Positions 6,143 to 6,728 of a stretch of 6,728 nt of DNA are shown here, in pieces. Made by a program: the position numbers and the translations under genes. The notes under the pieces were generated by a model. The model saw only the letters and a list, made by a program, of their open reading frames with translations, did not search any database and was not told the origin of the DNA. This DNA is from an uncultured Lachnospiraceae bacterium (GTDB taxonomy: Bacteria; Bacillota; Clostridia; Lachnospirales; Lachnospiraceae), in the NCBI GenBank assembly GCA_945827765.1, contig CALZPS010000082.1, forward strand, positions 1-6,728. Reading direction: 5' to 3'. Each line of letters opens with the position of its first letter. The first letter of the stretch is position 1.

Positions 6143-6728
6143 AATTTCTTCTTCCGTGCAGCGACCTTGCCTGTACGGTTTCCTTTCTTTTCGTACTCCT
6201 CGTAAGCTTTCACAATCTGTTGTACCAGCGGATGGCGCACCACATCGCGGCTGGTCAGCGTGCAGATGCTGATACCCTCAATTCCTTTCACAACTTTCAC
6301 AGCCACATCAAGACCGGATATCACTCCTGCCGCCAAATCCTTCTGTGTGGAGTCTCCCGTAATCACAACCTTGGAACCGAATCCGATACGTGTAAGAAAC
6401 ATCTTCATCTGTGCCGGAGTCGTATTCTGAGCCTCATCCAGAATAATGAAAGCATTGTCCAATGTTCTTCCGCGCATATAGGCAAGCGGTGCAACCTCAA
6501 TCAACCCTTTCTCGGAGTTCTTGATGAAACTTTCCGCTCCCATGATCTGATACAGTGCATCATAAAGCGGGCGCAGATAGGGATCAATCTTACTTTGCAG
6601 ATCACCGGGCAGGAATCCTAACTTTTCTCCTGCCTCAATCGCCGGGCGCGTGAGGATTATTCTGCCCACCTCATTTTTCTTAAAAGCAGTAATCGCCATC
6701 GCCATCGCCAGATAAGTCTTGCCTGTAC
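6139..6728 (-). CDS. phoH: PhoH family ATPase, C-terminal part (cut by window edge)
   Basis: A cytoplasmic P-loop ATPase of the PhoH family, thought to act in RNA metabolism and genetically and physically linked to YbeY. The visible 195 residues start inside the Walker A loop (TGKTYLA) and run to the natural stop; the N-terminal part lies beyond the right edge. Seen in order: [37 protein letters not shown] with the Walker B aspartate-glutamate, and VVITGDSTQ (sensor-like motif), all strongly conserved in the family. The basic tail ([16 protein letters not shown]) is poorly conserved. A methionine at 6705 is internal, not a start, because the Walker A residues precede it. The TGA overlaps the ybeY ATG. 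Confidence 0.96.
   Translation of the reverse strand, partial: TGKTYLAMAMAITAFKKNEVGRIILTRPAIEAGEKLGFLPGDLQSKIDPYLRPLYDALYQIMGAESFIKNSEKGLIEVAPLAYMRGRTLDNAFIILDEAQNTTPAQMKMFLTRIGFGSKVVITGDSTQKDLAAGVISGLDVAVKVVKGIEGISICTLTSRDVVRHPLVQQIVKAYEEYEKKGNRTGKVAARKKKL

Noticed and set aside
6692..6709. Three tandem copies of ATCGCC inside phoH
   Set aside because: It encodes the Ala-Met-Ala-Met-Ala stretch after Walker A, where PhoH proteins normally have similar small hydrophobic residues; coding constraint explains it.

Overview
The window reads as a housekeeping stretch of a Firmicutes chromosome, most likely a clostridial (Lachnospiraceae-like) species. This rests on protein style: a MutS that begins [14 protein letters not shown], a MiaB with a long N-terminal extension, a DUF4250 mini-protein, a DUF896 (YnzC-type) protein, a BofC C-terminal-like domain and a SpoVB/MurJ-type flippase. 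Moderately AT-rich intergenic DNA and strong AGGAGG-like ribosome sites agree. No RNA gene, insertion sequence, CRISPR array or clear rho-independent terminator was seen.

All nine genes lie on the minus strand, so transcription runs from the right edge to the left. In that order: the C-terminal part of phoH (cut by the window), ybeY (4-base overlap with phoH), a 562-residue MOP-superfamily lipid/polysaccharide flippase, a small membrane-anchored protein with a BofC-like C-terminal domain, a DUF896 protein, 5-formyltetrahydrofolate cyclo-ligase, a 60-residue DUF4250 protein, miaB, a 138-residue PF06541-type membrane protein, and the first 137 codons of mutS (cut by the left edge); that makes ten coding entries, two of them partial.

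The genes form tight groups. phoH-ybeY is a translationally coupled pair involved in RNA/ribosome metabolism. From the BofC-like gene to miaB the coding regions overlap or lie within about 35 bases of each other, with Shine-Dalgarno sites inside or over the upstream gene's end, so this looks like one operon. The largest gap, 150 bases between miaB and the PF06541 gene, holds a perfect 10-base inverted repeat. miaB close to mutS echoes the miaB-ymcA-cotE-mutS arrangement of Bacillus, but here the intervening gene is a membrane protein.

Nothing here amounts to a clear undescribed system. The best leads are regulatory: the inverted repeat upstream of the PF06541 gene, an (AT)6 tract between the flippase ribosome site and its start codon, and the orphan BofC-like domain at the head of a DUF896/folate/tRNA-modification operon.
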